Source: Pempheris klunzingeri (taxonomy: Eukaryota; Chordata; Actinopteri; Acropomatiformes; Pempheridae). Taken from it: a stretch of DNA of 64,000 bases. The stretch is taken from assembly GCF_042242105.1 (NCBI RefSeq), contig NC_092016.1, positions 10,740,501 to 10,804,500 of the forward strand. The letters run 5' to 3'. The translations under genes were made by a program, and so were the position numbers. Under the pieces are notes generated by a model that saw only the letters and a program-made list of their open reading frames with translations, was not told the origin of the DNA and made no database searches. The stretch's first letter is position 1. Each line of letters begins with the position of its first letter. Below, in pieces: positions 51,466 through 63,962 of the stretch.

Positions 51466-54400
51466 CTATATGTAGAGAGGCGTCTCCTGTCCTGTCAGCA
51501 GCCTGAACATCACAGCAGGCATCGTCTTCATGTTGATCTGGCAGAGAGGCACGGATGAGAGCAGCAGGAACAATTACGCTCTCATCTTAAGAGCCCATTT
51601 GTAGAGGCACAGTTGTAATCACATCACTTGAATCCAAGCCTAATTTACTTCCTTCTGTGCCACCAGAGAGACAGAAGAGACCTTGGATCCATTACTAACA
51701 AATAATAAGCTTTTATGGCTTTAATGGAGATATATACTGGGAGAATTTGGGAAAACACACAAATACAAAATCACAGTGTGTTAACAGCTGGTGAAACATA
51801 AGTTTAAGTAATGGAGCAGACCTAGAACATTGGATCAAAAAAAATGTACTTGCCTATAAATTAAACAATTTGTAATGTTGTTTAGGTTAAACTATCAACA
51901 ACAGGAAACAGATTTATTTGCTTGGATTCAAATCAGCAAACTGAAAGAATTTTGGAAAATATACTTGAGTTCACTCTCTTGGAGAGTTACATGAGAAGAT
52001 TGATACCAATCGCATGTCCATATGATAAATATGAAGCTACAGCAGGCAGCCAATCATAGCGGGTAGAAACAGCTCTGTACAGAGGTAAGAAAATATGCTT
52101 TACAGCCCCTCTAAACTTCACTAATCACATTTAATCTAATATTTAATCTGCCCAGCGAAATAGCGAAGTCCAAAGAAATAGTCTAGCACATGAACCCCTG
52201 TAAAACCACAACTTATCATCTCTACACTTCAGTTTTTCAGACATAATGTGCCAGCTGTTTCCAGTGTTTATGCTAAGCTAACCAGCTGCTGGTGATTCCT
52301 TCACATTCACAATACAGACATGAGTGTGGTATCGACCTTCTCATCTAGCTCTCAGCGGGAAATGAGCGTTTTCCAGTTATCAAACAATTCTTGTAAAACA
52401 CAGCATCCATTTTCATGTCGATAAGGATGCAATTTAATTTGTAGATCTGACTTTGAGGGAATAAATTAGTTTCCTGAAGTTGAAAGATTTTCTCAAACGT
52501 TAAGCCCACATCTGCTGCACTGCTTCCACTTCATTTTATCAGCTTTTGCATAAACATGTAACTTCCAACTTTTTGCCAAGGACTTCTACTGATTTTATGT
52601 ATTAATTATTTGTAGTTCTGTATGAATCCAATAAACTGGGCTTGGAAGGGATCTCAAACAGATCTAATCTGTACGTATATCTTTAAAAGGCCTGTATGGT
52701 ACAGTGATTTGTGTGGTTCAGTAATCAGTGAAAATTGCCATCTTGTGGCACAGGGAGTTCTTACCTCACCCACTGAGACAGACAGGGTTTGAACAATCTT
52801 CTCATGTGCCATGGCAACAACACTCTGACCATTTATTTCAATGATTCTGTGTCCAACACGAACGCCGCCTCGCTCAGCTATGCCACCTCGCATCAGACTG
52901 CAGATCTGCAGAGGATGTGAAAAAGACACTTTATATGTAACTGCATAGTAAATAGCACGATCCTCATGCTTCAAAAACAGCGGTGCTCTTTAGAAGATGC
53001 CAACCATTCACTTTGAGCCTCAGCCCAAAGTTTAGTATCATGCTTCATACTAACAAGGGCTTACTCACAATGCCATTCTGCACACTGAAACCAAGCTGGA
53101 ACTTGAGATCAGGTCTCTTGATGAGGACAGTGGTGACAGGAGGGCAGCTCACAATACTCAGTTTTACCTTCACCTGATTCTTCAGACCCTGGGCCGTGTC
53201 CAGAGAAACATAGAAACACATTAATTTTACAGTAATTTTAAAGGATAAGGTTGCTGATATGTTTGCCATTTCTCAATTCTCAATATTTCCTTATCTGAGA
53301 GAAGACAAACGGCCATTAAATATGTGAAAACTGGAGGTGCCTGACATGCTCTATACCTTGATGATGCCCTGACAGGTGGCAAGTGGCAGCCCCACCAGAC
53401 TGGTGTCATTGATGGACATAATCTGGTCCCCAACGCTGAGCTTTCCAGAGCGAGCTGCAGGGCCACTGTTCAGCATACTGGCCATAATGACGGTGGGCAG
53501 AATGGAGCCCCAACCAGACTCCACGATCACCACACCGAGGCTCTCCCCTTTCTGCTTCTCCACATACAGCTGGGACATAGAAGAAGAAGCGTTTCTTAAT
53601 CAAATTTCAAGCACATTTTGAAGATTTGTGAGATTCTAGTACAGCCATTTACGTTAAGAGAAATCAACCAGTCATCACCAAAAAAAATCACACCTCTTTG
53701 CAGTTGTCTGAGTTTGAGAAATGGACAAGGTCATCGTGGTACATTTCCTGGGAGTTGATGATGTCGCTGTACTGTTTCTGACTCAAGTCGGTCGGGTTGA
53801 TGCCGTTGGCTCGCAGGAATTCTCTGTAGGCCACGCTGAAAGCCTGACCGATGGACTGTGCGATGAGCTGTGCCTGTGGGAAGGGGAGCGTTTGGGGAAA
53901 ACTACTCAGCAGAAAGGCTATCGTGGTTGACAACAGCAAGGAGGCAAGAAAGATCACAATAGTTTAGGTGACCACAGAACAAAATATATAAAACAAAACT
54001 AAAGTATAAGCTCAAAACTAAAAATGTATGTGCGGTTAATACTTACGTCCTCTGACTCAAAGACATAGCAGATCATCCTGTACTGACTCTTCCCTTCGTC
54101 GTTGGAGTCGGGAGATTCTGAGAAATCCTCTGATGAGGCCTGAGACATGCGCCTCCGTGCCATCAGAACGACAATACTGCCAATGTCTGCGATATAGGAG
54201 ATGGTACGCAAGGCACTGTCCATCATTGTCTCCTACGTGCAGCAAAAGGAATGACAATCATGACCCATTATGTCTGGAAATAGATTCACTGAAAACACAG
54301 AAGAGATGCAGAATCAACGAATAAAGATTCACTAACTTGTGTGTCAGCATTCAGCACTTTGACAGCTTTAGTGGAGATAAAGAGGTCCACTTCTGTCATC

Positions 54401-57014
54401 ATTTGAGAGTCTTCATCTTGGCTCTTTGACATAAATAAGACATTGTTCAATTCAGACATTTTACATTAACACAAACATGGGAAGGTGAACAAAAAAGACA
54501 CGCAACAGCTCCACTGTGTGGTTGGAGAATGACCCTGCTGCATGGCTCAACCTTCACAAATACATCAGCCAAATACAGGTAAATAAACACTTAAATATTC
54601 CACTAATTTGTTGAAATCAAAAGTAAAAGGGACTTTGGGAGAAAAAACCTCTGCTAGTGCTGAACAAGTACCTTGCCGTTATGCCCAGAGACATCAATTT
54701 GGACTCTTAAACATGCAAACAAGGCAACTTGTCTGATGGCAAAAATCCCAGATCCAAATTAACATCAATTTCTAATAAATTTCTCCTGCACTCAAGGTCA
54801 ATGTGACATTTTTTTTGAAAATCTGATCCCACATGTTTGAGACTCAGAAACAGGGAGGCAGTGTACAGTTAAATCTTTGGCAGATTTGAATGTTTTTAAA
54901 CCAAATCAATGGATGCTAACGACTGTCCAACCGAAGAGACAGATTACCTTGATACGACTGACAGCTTCATGGGCCTGGGACATGCGGACAGACTTGGATG
55001 GATTTTTATCAGACAGCACCTGAGTGCAGCCAAGGTAGTTAGCAGCAAAGATGATCCCATCAATAAGATCTTCTGGCTCACAGGGACCTGGAACTATGCA
55101 GCGACACAGAAGGCTCTCATTGTAAAACATTGTAATGTTCTGCAAAGAATGATAAAAATTATGAAACGTGGGGATATTATGAGATAATTACCATCCTCAA
55201 AGCTGGGGAAAGCAGCAGCTTCTTGTGTTTTCTTTAAAATAAGTTAACATGTCAATAAGTTAGACTTCAAGTGTTAACATTTTTATGGTAATAATACTTC
55301 AGAGGACATATCATCTGTCAACATCTGTGAGTATTTTGGTTAGTTACAAAAGCATTCTCCAAACTTCAGTCTGAATAAAAATCTAATTATAAAGATAGGA
55401 AAAGCAAAAACTACCATTTGAAAGATGTCTGGGCTAAATCGCTACCTTGGGTGTGTCGCTCTCCTCTGCAGGGACGGGCTCTGGACACTGAGGCCTCCTT
55501 GGCTGCTCTGGCACTTCCTCTGGTATCACAGCTGGGCTCGGTTTCTCACCCTGTTGTATACAAACATCTGTTTTAACTCAGGCAAGCCCTGTTTTAAATG
55601 TATCTTGTTGTCCCGTGTAGATGATAACCCTTTGGGGAAAACGCTACAAACACTATTTGTAGCAAAGCGTGAAATTAAAATCTTCCTTAATTCACCCTGG
55701 GACACAGAGCTGGTAGCTTGTGCAGAAACACGAACAAACACAAGCCACAGGGGATGGGATCTGACAAAGACCTGCCCTATTTGCATTGCTTACCTGCTGG
55801 GGTTTCTCTGGCCGTCTCTGCCTCTCCTCGAGAGGCTCCCTCTGTTGTTCCTGTGTGTGATGAGGAGCCAGGGATGGTTTGATAACCCTGGGTTCGCTCT
55901 CCCGGCTGTTAGCGGAGGAGGGACTGGGTCTGGGAACAGGAGGAGTCTCTCTGCGAGGCTGGGCCTTCTGGGTGTCAGCAGGCAACTGAGCATGAGAGTG
56001 GCGAGGTGGTGGAGGGGGATGTTGCTTACTGGAACCGGACCTCGCTTTGGTCCGCACGGCAGCTTTTTTGCAGTCCTTCGACGAAGTCTTTGGACGCGGT
56101 TCATTACTGCTGGTCGTGCATCCTTTGATCCCAGAGACAATATGCTCAATGTCCTCTCCTGTTGCCCTCCTCCCTCGTCCTTTGCCCTGCCTCTCTCTCT
56201 CCTTTGAACCCACGTGAAACGACTCACACTTCTTACTGCCACCTGTGATATTATGGTTTCTTGTGACTCGAGTGTCATCCTCTCTTTGCCTTTCATCACC
56301 TCCCTTTCTAATTTGTTCGTTCTCATTGTCCTGATAAAGGACAGTCTGTCTTTGAACGCTGTTCTCAGTCTCCTCTAAATCCTCTATGAATTTGGCCCCA
56401 TCCAGCACTTCTTCTATCTCATCTCCGTCACTGAAGAAGAACCTGTTCTCTTGGCCCTTTTCCACCACCCTCTCTGCTTCATCCCCAGCTGTCGGAGCAC
56501 AATGCGACCTGAAGCGCTGGCCCATCTTGTGAGGCTTAGTGTCCGATTGCGATCCCTCACATATTTCTGTGCCATGACGAGGCCTGGGAGTGAACTGGTC
56601 AACAGCACTGCTGTTCTCATTAATATTATCACTTACTGCATGCTTTATATAGCCACCATCCTCAGGACAGTACTGCTTGTAGTACCTCATGTCCACAACG
56701 CCCTCTCTGTTTAAATGCAGCACCTCATCATAATCCTGCTCCACATCGGAGCCCACGTTGTCGTACTCAGAGCAGGTGTCCTCCATGTCCTCAGGACTAG
56801 GGTCACAACTCATGTAATAGTGGTTCGCGGGGACAGGAGGAGTCAGCTGCTCATCGTTTTCATCCTTCAAGGTACACGGTGGTTGCTCGGATGCCTCCCT
56901 CACCAGATCTTGCTGCTCTTCTTGGCTCTGTTTATTGAGTCCTGGACCAGGGCACGGTGGAGGGCTGGGGGCCAATATTTTGCAAATGGTTCCTGGCCTC
57001 TTTCCATGAGCCAT
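51466..57014 (-). CDS. apba2: APBA2 (Mint2 / X11-like) adaptor, 11 coding exons
   Basis: Mint proteins are neuronal adaptors that bind the APP cytoplasmic tail through a PTB domain and membrane or vesicle proteins through two PDZ domains. Exons: 55794-57014, 55446-55550, 55192-55231, 54948-55093, 54337-54423, 54047-54232, 53694-53873, 53357-53569, 53069-53188, 52765-52905, 51466-51537. All phases agree, giving 836 residues. The start MAHGKRPG is chosen because MAH begins APBA2 relatives. The N-terminal half is acidic and disordered ([25 protein letters not shown], resembling the Munc18-binding region), then proline-rich ([21 protein letters not shown]). The PTB domain starts near 455 ([20 protein letters not shown]) and runs to about 640; PDZ1 begins near 656 ([16 protein letters not shown]) and PDZ2 follows ([17 protein letters not shown]). 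The C-terminus TGQETPLYI is characteristic of APBA2 rather than APBA1. The gene meets duoxa tail to tail and diverges from fan1. Confidence 0.95.
51955..52330. repeat. Percomorph SINE-like repeat, copy in the last apba2 intron
   Basis: Ordered blocks 'ggaaaatatacttgagttca', 'gagaagattgataccaa', 'aaatatgaagctacagcagg', 'tctagcacatgaacccc' and 'tgctaagctaaccagctgctgg' match the family at 11395-11770. This is the longest and best-preserved copy in the window. Confidence 0.7.
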
Positions 57015-57045
57015 AACAGGCCCTCTAAGCCCACTACCCTCAAGC

Positions 57046-59179
57046 CTGTGAACGTTAATAGATAACAAATATTAGATGTTGAATGAATTATACTCTCTGT
57101 CTTCAACAAGCACATTCACACTCTCTACAATCTCCTACTGCCGTTTGTAACATACAACCAAAAAAATCTTGACGTAATACATGAGATAAACATGAGATGT
57201 AAAACTTCTGAGGAAGTGAACTGTCACAGGTAATTTCTCTCTATCATTCCCATATATCCAAAAATGATCAAGCCATTCAAATTCAGCTTCAGCGACAAAA
57301 CAGCCTCTTACCTTGTTTACTTTGAAAGCCATAAAGATACACCACACATTACTACAGCATCTCTCAAGCACTTGATTTAAATAACGTATGATCAAATGTA
57401 CTTTTCCAGACACTTACACAAGAAATTACCCCAAGATCCTATATTATATCAGAGTAAGCGTCTCTCGTTCACACTTTCTCCAAACACAGAACCAGTCCCT
57501 GCTTTCAGGAAAAACAGCAGCCACTTATTAATCTATTGCTTCTACACCATCTGACACCCACATGCAACATCTCAGTCCTTTTGTTCATGGATTGCTGATG
57601 TTGTTTGTCGACTGTCATCCTGCTTTGTTGTGTCTGCCCTAATTTTCTCTTGACATCCTGCAGAGCAGGAACACTGTTTTAAGTGATTCAGACTAGAAGC
57701 ACGTGATGTTTTTCTTACGTAAAATCATTGCTACATTTTCTTCTCATAGTACACCCTGACCTACAAACTCATCCCTGAAACATGTATATAATGTGGGTAC
57801 CAGATTTATGATCCATGACTTATGTCCACTGAGGAAACCGTTTGTGGAGTACTGCATCATCCTTTTGACAACTGAGAGGCATCTCTCAAGGGATTTTTTT
57901 ATTGGGACTAAAGCACAACACATCATCCTATGCGCTGCAAATTAATAGACCACAGTGCATTAAGAATGCAAATACAAAGCTGATAGAAAATGCATTTCTC
58001 TCTGTCTCTTTTATCATTTTTTTAGTTGTTTAAGAAGCCAAACAACAACAACAAAGAAAAGATACCAATGACAGCACTGTTACACTCAAATATAGTTCAT
58101 TCAATACTACAGAGCTCAACTGATTTGTCAAAGACTTTAAGTCATTTTTCAAAAATACCACCATTCACTTGTTACAGCCTCTCAACTGTGAATATTTCCA
58201 CCTTTTCTTTGGCTTCTGTGAAAGTAATTTTTTTTTTTTTTTTACTGTTTAAAGTCGTATTTTTCTGACCAAATGATTTCTTGCTAAATTAAGAAAATAA
58301 ATATGGTTAGTTGCAGCCCCACAGTACAGCAACATATGACACCAAGAAAAGGATATCATCATGAGAATTCATAAATCCAACAAAATAAACAAAACAAACA
58401 CATTACACATTTAGAAGGACAAAAACAGTGATTTGGATTATTTTCCTCATAAGACCTTATAAATCAATAAAAATCCATTTTCATCACGATATCAAACAGG
58501 AAAAAAGCCAAACAGCACCCCTTAAATGTGATAATGGTGTGATCTCAGTGTGATAATAGAGGCTTTGATCAGTACTGAATGCTTATTAGAGCCATCTGAA
58601 CACAGTGGTCTGATACCCGCCCAGTCTAAACATGTCAACACCCTCATCTGTCTGAACATGAACCATCCAACCTTATGGCTAAACTGGAAAAAAAAAAACT
58701 GTCCGACTGCGCTGTTTGGGCTCAAGCCTGTGGGCATTATTTAGGTTTAACACACTTCAACACAATAAATCCCCACCGTTCACAGATCTAATGATGATCA
58801 ACATGAGATTATGGTATTAAAGCTACAAAATCTAATCCCCCATAGATCTCATCCTACACAGTGTAACACGCGAACCTCATCATGACCTCTCCATGGTGCT
58901 GAAGTGGTAATTAAAAACAACCAGGTTCATCATACGCTTGAATCGAGGTTCGGTATTAACATTTCATGCATTCTGCCCTGCCCTTGACGTATTTATGGAG
59001 GTATTTTATAAACCTATTACGCCTAACTTCTGCCGCAGCTGCAGGAGTGGTTGTAGTGGTCGCTTCGGTTTCCCACCAAGTGGACGCCGCATTCCCATCT
59101 GCCTGAATATCGATAATATAATCGGATATGTGGTTTTCCTGCGCACATAGCACGCAGTGATGGAGCGGACCCCCCCCTC

Positions 59180-59213
<34 letters not shown>

Positions 59214-59459
59214 CCTGCTGGAAACAATATTATCCTGCTGCTGATGCTGCTGCTGCAAATTCACATCGACCTTGATAGGAAGCATCGAGACTGCACCATG
59301 CTGACATCCAGCTTATGGGCTGATGTGGTGCCACAGGAGCACATCCAGCATTGTCTCCAGCCCCGCGATCGGAAGCCTTTGGACAGGCCTTTGTGCATCT
59401 ATTTTTTTTTTTTTTTTTTTAAAAACGTTTGAATTAATATAACCCCTTGAGGCACTTAC
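57046..59459. other. Probable 5' UTR intron of apba2
   Basis: The start-codon exon appears to end at an acceptor after 57045 (cattcacag-like). No coding exon was seen between there and 59459. The stretch holds poly-T and poly-A runs, and an (AC)n microsatellite at 59182-59211. Confidence 0.5.
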
Positions 59460-59565
59460 CAACATCGGCGGCCCTCCTCGTGAAAAGCCCGTGTGCTGAT
59501 CAGATCAGATTGCTCTCCGGAATGGTGATTTTTGAATAAAAGCCGCACAGCAGCCCAGGAACCTG
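59460..59565 (-). other. apba2: Probable non-coding first exon of apba2
   Basis: On the minus strand GATGTTG is followed by a perfect gtaagtgcc donor at 59459, after a GC-richer leader with several CpGs. It would splice to the acceptor at 57045. The right end is estimated, and no translation is expected from it. Confidence 0.45.
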
Positions 59566-60277
59566 TGTAGAAAATACACCCCCATCATGTGCTCACTGCT
59601 CTGTCCCTCAACAAATAACACAGAGGGTGGCATAATGAGTAGCCCACATAGTCAAATATACGCCTTAAGAGCTGACCTACAGCAATGGCTTTTATATTTA
59701 ACAGTGTAGCGAAGTGTAATTTAGGATGTAAAGGAGTAGTTTGTGTGTTTTGAATTATATCGCAATTAACTTAAAATTTTGACCATTTATTTGTATATAT
59801 TTTTAAAGTAAAAAAAAAAAAAAATCTATATATATACACGTAAATATTCTACCTCTAGAACAATATCTATGATTTATTTTAAATCAGCTTTTTGCATTTA
59901 GGTAGTTGCTGAAATATCGATGTATCTTGGATCGATTACTCCATCCTTAAATGTATTCTGAGCTCTGTTGGTTACGCCTGAAAAGCGGGAGCGTTATTAA
60001 CATGACGCTCTTCGGTCGCCGGTATGATCTCAACCATTAAGAGTATCTATGGTAATGTTTTGGTTTTTTCTAGTGCATTTTAACGCGAAAAAATGCCGCA
60101 GACGTGTATGAATTTAAAAGGAGGAGTTTCTGTCTGAGCTAAGTTAGCATTTAAGTTAGCCAAACAGGGTTTTAGCATTATATATCCTGTCCACGGCGAT
60201 AATTGTCCTCCGAGTATGCAACAGAGAAAAGCTTCTAAAAAACGTTTTCATCGAGAAACACCTCCTCCGCCTGCATC
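59566..60277. promoter_or_regulatory. Divergent apba2/fan1 intergenic region
   Basis: The two genes start back to back with about 0.7 kb between them. The fan1 side has CpG-containing sequence (ttcggtcgccggtatg near 60010) and no TATA box, as expected for a housekeeping repair gene. The centre is AT-rich with a long A run near 59810. Confidence 0.5.
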
Positions 60278-63200
60278 ATGACCGGGAGAGCCGACAAAGA
60301 CAAACTCGGGCGAAGTTTGTCATTGTCCAAGAGTAAGAAGAAAGGCGCTGTCAAAGCTGGGACACCTGCCAGTGCTGCCACCACAACTCCAATCACGTCG
60401 TTCTTCAGCAGCCAGCCTCCACCCAAGCTGGCCTGCCCCCTGTGTGGCCAGCTGGTACCAAGATTCAAAATCAATGAGCACATTGATTTGCAATGTCAGA
60501 ACTTTGAGAGAGGAGACAGCAGTGCCGCCTCAGCAAGTAATAGTGTTGTGCCAAGCATTGAGCTGTCACCCAGAAGGAATCCCCCAAAGTCCCCAGAGCT
60601 GGATCCAACCAAGGAAGAAGATATCAAAGAGACCAAGACGACCAGCCCTTATTTCAAAAAGAATAACTCTCAGCAAGCGCCACCCGAGATACAGCGTAAA
60701 AGTGTGGTCAGGACCATTGACTTGGGAAAGCTCTCATCCAAACTGTCTAAGAGAAAGAAGTTGCCTGAGAGGACACAGACAGAGGATACAAATGCTCCAG
60801 CTCATTCTGAAAAAGAAATAGATTCAGAAACACTCAGCAGCTCACAGAAAGAAAATCATCTAATTCAAAGTTTAGAGGACAAAAACGATGACATGGCAGT
60901 TATTGACCTGACAACAACTAGTGCAGAGTCAGACGCTCCAGCAGCGGCGGCGGATCTGTCATGTCCGATCAAAGCATGTAATCTGGAACGCAAAGCATCT
61001 AAATTAGAGACTGTCAAAAAACTGGTTACTCCGAAGCTGCACCATTCTTCCTCCAAACTTGAAAAGAGAAAAAAGAAAACAACTTCCACTGGCATGGTGT
61101 CTGGTTTCAGAAAGAAAGCAAAATATGAGGGGAGCAGCAGGGAGCCAACAGAGGTGTTATCTAGTGAAAGTATAGCAGAAACCACTGATTCAGATAAGCT
61201 TAAAATTGAGGTACCTTCTGCTACATGTGACCCCCCTCTGAGTTCAGAGGAAACATATCAGGAAAGAGCTGCAGCGATTGATTGTGATTCATTGGCACTT
61301 GTGTCTGATGCTGAGAACACAACTAGTGACCAGACTGCTGAGAGCTCTCATCCTCCACGGCTTCCCTACTACCTTCGTAACTTCCGCACCGTACTACAGG
61401 CTGTCCTGGAAAATGAAGACGACAGGGCATTGTTCGACCAACACGATATGTCACTCATACATGCATTTGAGAAGCTCTCAGGTATTCTGAAATATCACTC
61501 AGTCATTCTTCCTTAATGTAAATAAAGCCTCATCACTCACATCTGTCTTTTCGTCTCAAAGTCATGGGGCAGAAGCTGTATGTGAGACTCTTCCAGAGGA
61601 AACTCAAGTGGCTCCAAGTAAATAAACTGGATTATGAAGAGATATGCAGTGATCTGGGACCTGTCGCCCAGGAGCTCGTTCAAAGTGGTTTTCTACAGTC
61701 AGGTAAACGATGCCTAACACTATATTTTGACATTCTGGAGCATCTTTAGAGGAGTTGGCTAAAAACCTCTTGGATTATTTACATATTTATAATTATACTG
61801 TTAAATAATGCAATTAATCATGATTGAGTTGGTTACGTATTTACTGTTCTAGTTAAGATGCACAATAAACTGTTTGAATTGAAAATCTGGCTCTACTTTC
61901 TAACGCTGTTTATCCGTCCTGATTTGTAACTGCTGTTGCTCACAGATGGCAGAGAGAAAGTCTGGAGGGATAAGAAACAAACGGAGGAGCTGATATGTAT
62001 ACAACACCTAATGCATGCTGGGATAGGCTCCTGTCCCCCTGCTACTTTGCACAAAACCTTTAATTACTTAGACAGTGGACGGATTGATGACACTGGCGTA
62101 TAAGCATATATAACAACACTGGGACCCTAAAGGCCCCCAAACTCTGGAACAGTCTGCCTGTTAATCTTTTTACTTCAGTGACCTCCTTGAAATCTCCACT
62201 AAAAACATTTTTTTATAAACCTAATTTTAATTACATTTCTGCATTACTTGGTCTTTATGCGCCTTGTCACTTTTAACTTCTTCTTTGTATTGAAATGTAA
62301 GTATATAACTGCTGAAACATCACATCACCCCAAACATTTAAATTTTCAGATTTTCCTTTGCTAATGTCCATCTGTGCTGTTTATATATCAAAGAGGGTGA
62401 TCTTCAGGACATAGAGGAGGCTCTGGATCTTCTGCCTGCTCCTGAACTCAAAGCTCTGGCTAAGACTTTCCATCTGGGTAGTTCTGGGACACAGAAACAG
62501 CAGCTAGTGGATGGGCTTCTTCGTCTGAGCAGACAAAAGTCGCTCTTCTCTTTGACCCCTGCTCAAAACAACATTGGAGCTGTCATCCTCAAAAGGTGCG
62601 ACGATCAAACATCGTTGTGTTCATTCACACTACTAGTGCTGCAGTAATATCACCCCTGTTCTCTCTAAACTTAAAGGGCAAAGCAGCTCGCAGGTTCCTG
62701 TGTGCGTCTGTGTCGTAGTCCTCGGGCTGTCTTTTCTCGCGTCCTTCTACTCTTCTCTCTGACGGATACCATGGATGAGGAGGAGCTGGCGGCTGGCGGA
62801 CAGAACCAGCTCTACACCATCCTGCTGGTCAACTCAGGACGGCTGGCCTTCCCTGACTACACAGTGCAGCGTACAGCCAAGGTGTTCAGGGACAGAGAGG
62901 ATCTCATCAGGTGAGGGTCTGCCAAAGAGGTTAGATTGAGTTTACGGTATTTCATCTGCTCATGATTCCATCCTTCACACCAGATATGAAGCATCCATGC
63001 GAGCCCTGCAAGAATTAGTCTCAGCTATGCAGGGAGGTCAGTGGGAAGAAGCAATGGAGCTTTACACTGCTGCCAAAAGTGCCTGGCAGGAGCTGAGGGA
63101 AAACCATGACATCAGGTAGCAAACATGTATTTATTTGCTTCTGTCTAAAACAGAGATAAATTTGCCATGGATGTTGCTTAATGTTAACAGTCTGTTTGTG

Positions 63201-63825
63201 TTGGATAGTCACCAGCAGGACCTGCCTGTGTTCCTGCGCAGCTTCACCACAGGATGGGCTTACACTCGAATCTTATCCAGAGGGGTGGAGATTTTGCAGA
63301 GGCTACGTCGCTATGAGGTTTTCTGACCTTATCCACTTGCACAAATTCACGTATTTATGAAGTTAAAAGTATGTCATAGTTGAAGATGTTGATGAGTCTA
63401 CTTCTGTGTTAAAGGAAGCAGTGGAGGTGCTGCAGTCCTTACTGCTGCAGACCGTTTACTGCCCTGACAGCCGTGGGAGATGGTGGGACAGACTGGCACT
63501 AAACCTTCACCAGCACCTAAAAAAACCTGAGCAAGTGAGCACCAGACCAGTATCTGTGGTTTCTTTGACCTTTTAAAGACATTTTTCATCATTTATCCTT
63601 TTTGTGTGACTCAGTGATAGCTGTCGTTTTCATTTGTTTGACGGTGGTCTTTGCGCCCAGGCTATTTGTGCTATCAGAGATGGGCTGTCAGACTCTCTGG
63701 TGCGAACTGGACACAAACTCTCCCTTCATCAGAGAGCTGTTAGGATGAAAGAGTCTGCCAGCTTCAAGAAGCATCGCCTGCTGCTAAAAGACCTGCCCAC
63801 TATCCAAGTCCAAGATGTCAGACAT
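60278..63825 (+). CDS. fan1: FAN1 nuclease, N-terminal 769 codons (3' end outside the window)
   Basis: FAN1 is a structure-specific nuclease recruited by ubiquitinated FANCD2 to interstrand crosslinks; it also limits triplet-repeat expansion with MLH1. Exons: 60278-61481, 61562-61702, 62394-62595, 62677-62910, 62984-63115, 63209-63317, 63415-63534, 63661-63825, all in phase. A UBZ4 zinc finger is complete (Cys53, Cys56, His68, Cys73; [11 protein letters not shown]...HIDLQC). SPYF at 123-126 matches the MLH1-binding motif. A long disordered region follows, then [20 protein letters not shown], the SAP-like DNA-binding region ([20 protein letters not shown]) and the TPR part ([19 protein letters not shown]). 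The catalytic VRR-NUC domain lies in exons beyond 64000. The start ATG is the first in frame and matches the basic FAN1 N-terminus. No lesion was seen. Confidence 0.96.
62009..62255 (+). mobile_element. Retroposon remnants in fan1 intron 2
   Basis: 'tgctgggataggctcctgtccccctgct' (62014 onwards) matches the common fish retroposon 3' motif. From about 62122 the plus strand translates as [14 protein letters not shown] then [10 protein letters not shown], which resembles the LWNSLP...FKxxLKTxLF C-terminus of fish non-LTR reverse transcriptases. Two old fragments seem to lie side by side. Confidence 0.6.
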
Positions 63826-63904
63826 GTAAGTTTAGCACAAAATGTCAGTATTTGGATTTCCAGGAAAATGTGTTAATTGTTGGGTGTTTATCACATAACA
63901 GACT

Positions 63905-63962
63905 TATTCATTCAACTATCCATTCATCCATTATCTGTACCGCTTATCCCCAGAGGGTCGCA
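63905..63962 (-). mobile_element. Retroposon tail at the right edge, inside a fan1 intron
   Basis: 'catccattatctgtaccgcttatcc' followed by 'ccagagggtcgc' is the reverse complement of a frequent fish non-LTR 3' end (GGGGATAAGCGGTACAGATAATGGATG). It follows the donor after 63825, so it is intronic. Confidence 0.6.

Noticed and set aside
55425-56207. 260-codon plus-strand frame opposite the large apba2 exon
   Set aside because: It is an antisense shadow of the coding exon; the minus-strand frame continues in phase through ten further apba2 exons.
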